Below, one piece after another: positions 13,588 through 14,060 of a DNA stretch of 14,060 bases. The translations under genes were made by a program, and so were the position numbers. Position 1 is the stretch's first letter, and each line of letters begins with the position of its first letter. The notes beneath the pieces are model-generated. The model was not told the DNA's origin and did not search any database. It saw nothing but the letters and a program-made list of their open reading frames with translations. The stretch spans positions 1 to 14,060 of the forward strand of contig JBDSTZ010000350.1 in assembly GCA_039927975.1 (NCBI GenBank), in the 5' to 3' direction. Source of the DNA: JBDSTZ01 sp039927975. Its GTDB lineage: Bacteria > Pseudomonadota > Gammaproteobacteria > Burkholderiales > Burkholderiaceae_D.

Positions 13588-14060
13588 TCATCGTCCCTCG
13601 AACTCGGTTTCCTGAAACGCCTCGCGGTTGGCTTGCTGTCGGGGCGCGAGGCGCGGTGGCGCGCGCCGCACCGGAGCCGCTGTGTCACGCGCGCGCGCCC
13701 GAGCGCTATCCATCGCTCGTCCATCGAGCCTGAACAGGCTCACCTCGCGCGCCAGCTCGGTCGCCTGTTCCTGCATCGAAGCGGCCGCCGCGAACGATTC
13801 CTCGACCAGCGCGGCGTTCTGCTGGGTCGCCACGTCCATTTGCGCCATCGCCACGTTCACCTGTTCGATGCCGGCGCGCTGCTCTTCGCTGGCGGCCATG
13901 ATCTCGGTCATGATGTCGTTGACCTGCCTGACGCTGTCGACCACGTTCATCATCGTCGTGCCCGCTTCGCTGACGAGCACGTTGCCGGCGTTGACTTGCG
14001 CGACGGAATCGCCGATCAGCGTCTTGATTTCCTTCGCCGCCGCCGCCGAGCGCTGCGCCA
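13588..14060 (-). CDS. Methyl-accepting chemotaxis protein, C-terminal part (5' end outside window)
   Basis: Chemoreceptor signalling domain that controls CheA. The 156 visible codons begin within AQRSAAAAKEIKTLI, the conserved helix just after the hairpin tip. They continue through the second methylation helix with EEQRAGIEQVNVAMAQMD, VATQQNAALVEESFAAA and LAREVSLFRL, all typical of Tsr-like receptors of Betaproteobacteria. The last 35 residues are a basic Arg/Ala/Pro-rich tail ending in EFEGR. There is no NWETF-type CheR/CheB tether pentapeptide at the end. Sensor and membrane parts lie beyond the window, so the ligand cannot be inferred. Convergent with the protease gene. Confidence 0.93.
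   Translation of the reverse strand, partial: AQRSAAAAKEIKTLIGDSVAQVNAGNVLVSEAGTTMMNVVDSVRQVNDIMTEIMAASEEQRAGIEQVNVAMAQMDVATQQNAALVEESFAAAASMQEQATELAREVSLFRLDGRAMDSARARARDTAAPVRRAPPRLAPRQQANREAFQETEFEGR

Overview
The window is GC-rich (roughly 65% by eye), gene-dense DNA with strongly G/C-ending codons. Its protein families point to a betaproteobacterium of the Oxalobacteraceae (Massilia, Duganella or Janthinobacterium type). This placement rests on the protein families and on remembered similarity, not on a search.

Layout. 1-487 (-) is the N-terminal part of a Fpg/Nei-type DNA glycosylase, cut by the window edge. 680-1174 (+) is a secreted DUF3016 protein. 1214-5112 (-) is the most interesting block: an ECF sigma factor, a probable membrane anti-sigma factor, and three divergent paralogs (called A, B and C here) of one family of small exported proteins. 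5424-7293 (-) is a run of envelope genes: a Tat-exported DUF882/YcbK-type M15 peptidase, an exported protein of unknown function, and a BamE-like lipoprotein that overlaps its neighbour by four bases. 7453-7944 (-) is a small protein with a C-terminal membrane anchor. 8078-9247 (-) is a zinc alcohol dehydrogenase, divergent from a YhbW-type luciferase-like oxidoreductase (9353-10339, +). 10520-13297 (+) is a two-domain M16 zinc protease. 13588-14060 (-) is the C-terminal end of a methyl-accepting chemotaxis protein, also cut by the edge.

The sigma block reads as a self-contained regulon. The same promoter-like module, GGAACTT, exactly 16 bases, then CAATACC, lies upstream of both the sigma gene and paralog A with identical spacing. 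Sigma, anti-sigma, B and C then follow in one direction with short gaps. The simplest reading is an autoregulated ECF sigma factor, held by a membrane partner, that drives a set of related exported proteins. The signal and the job of these proteins cannot be read from the sequence.

Two minisatellite arrays, one of 15-bp units (7966-8040) and one of 16-bp units (13372-13545), share the core CAGGCGAACAA although they lie in unrelated intergenic gaps. They look like two members of a dispersed repeat family. I saw no tRNA, rRNA, CRISPR array, insertion sequence or prophage gene.
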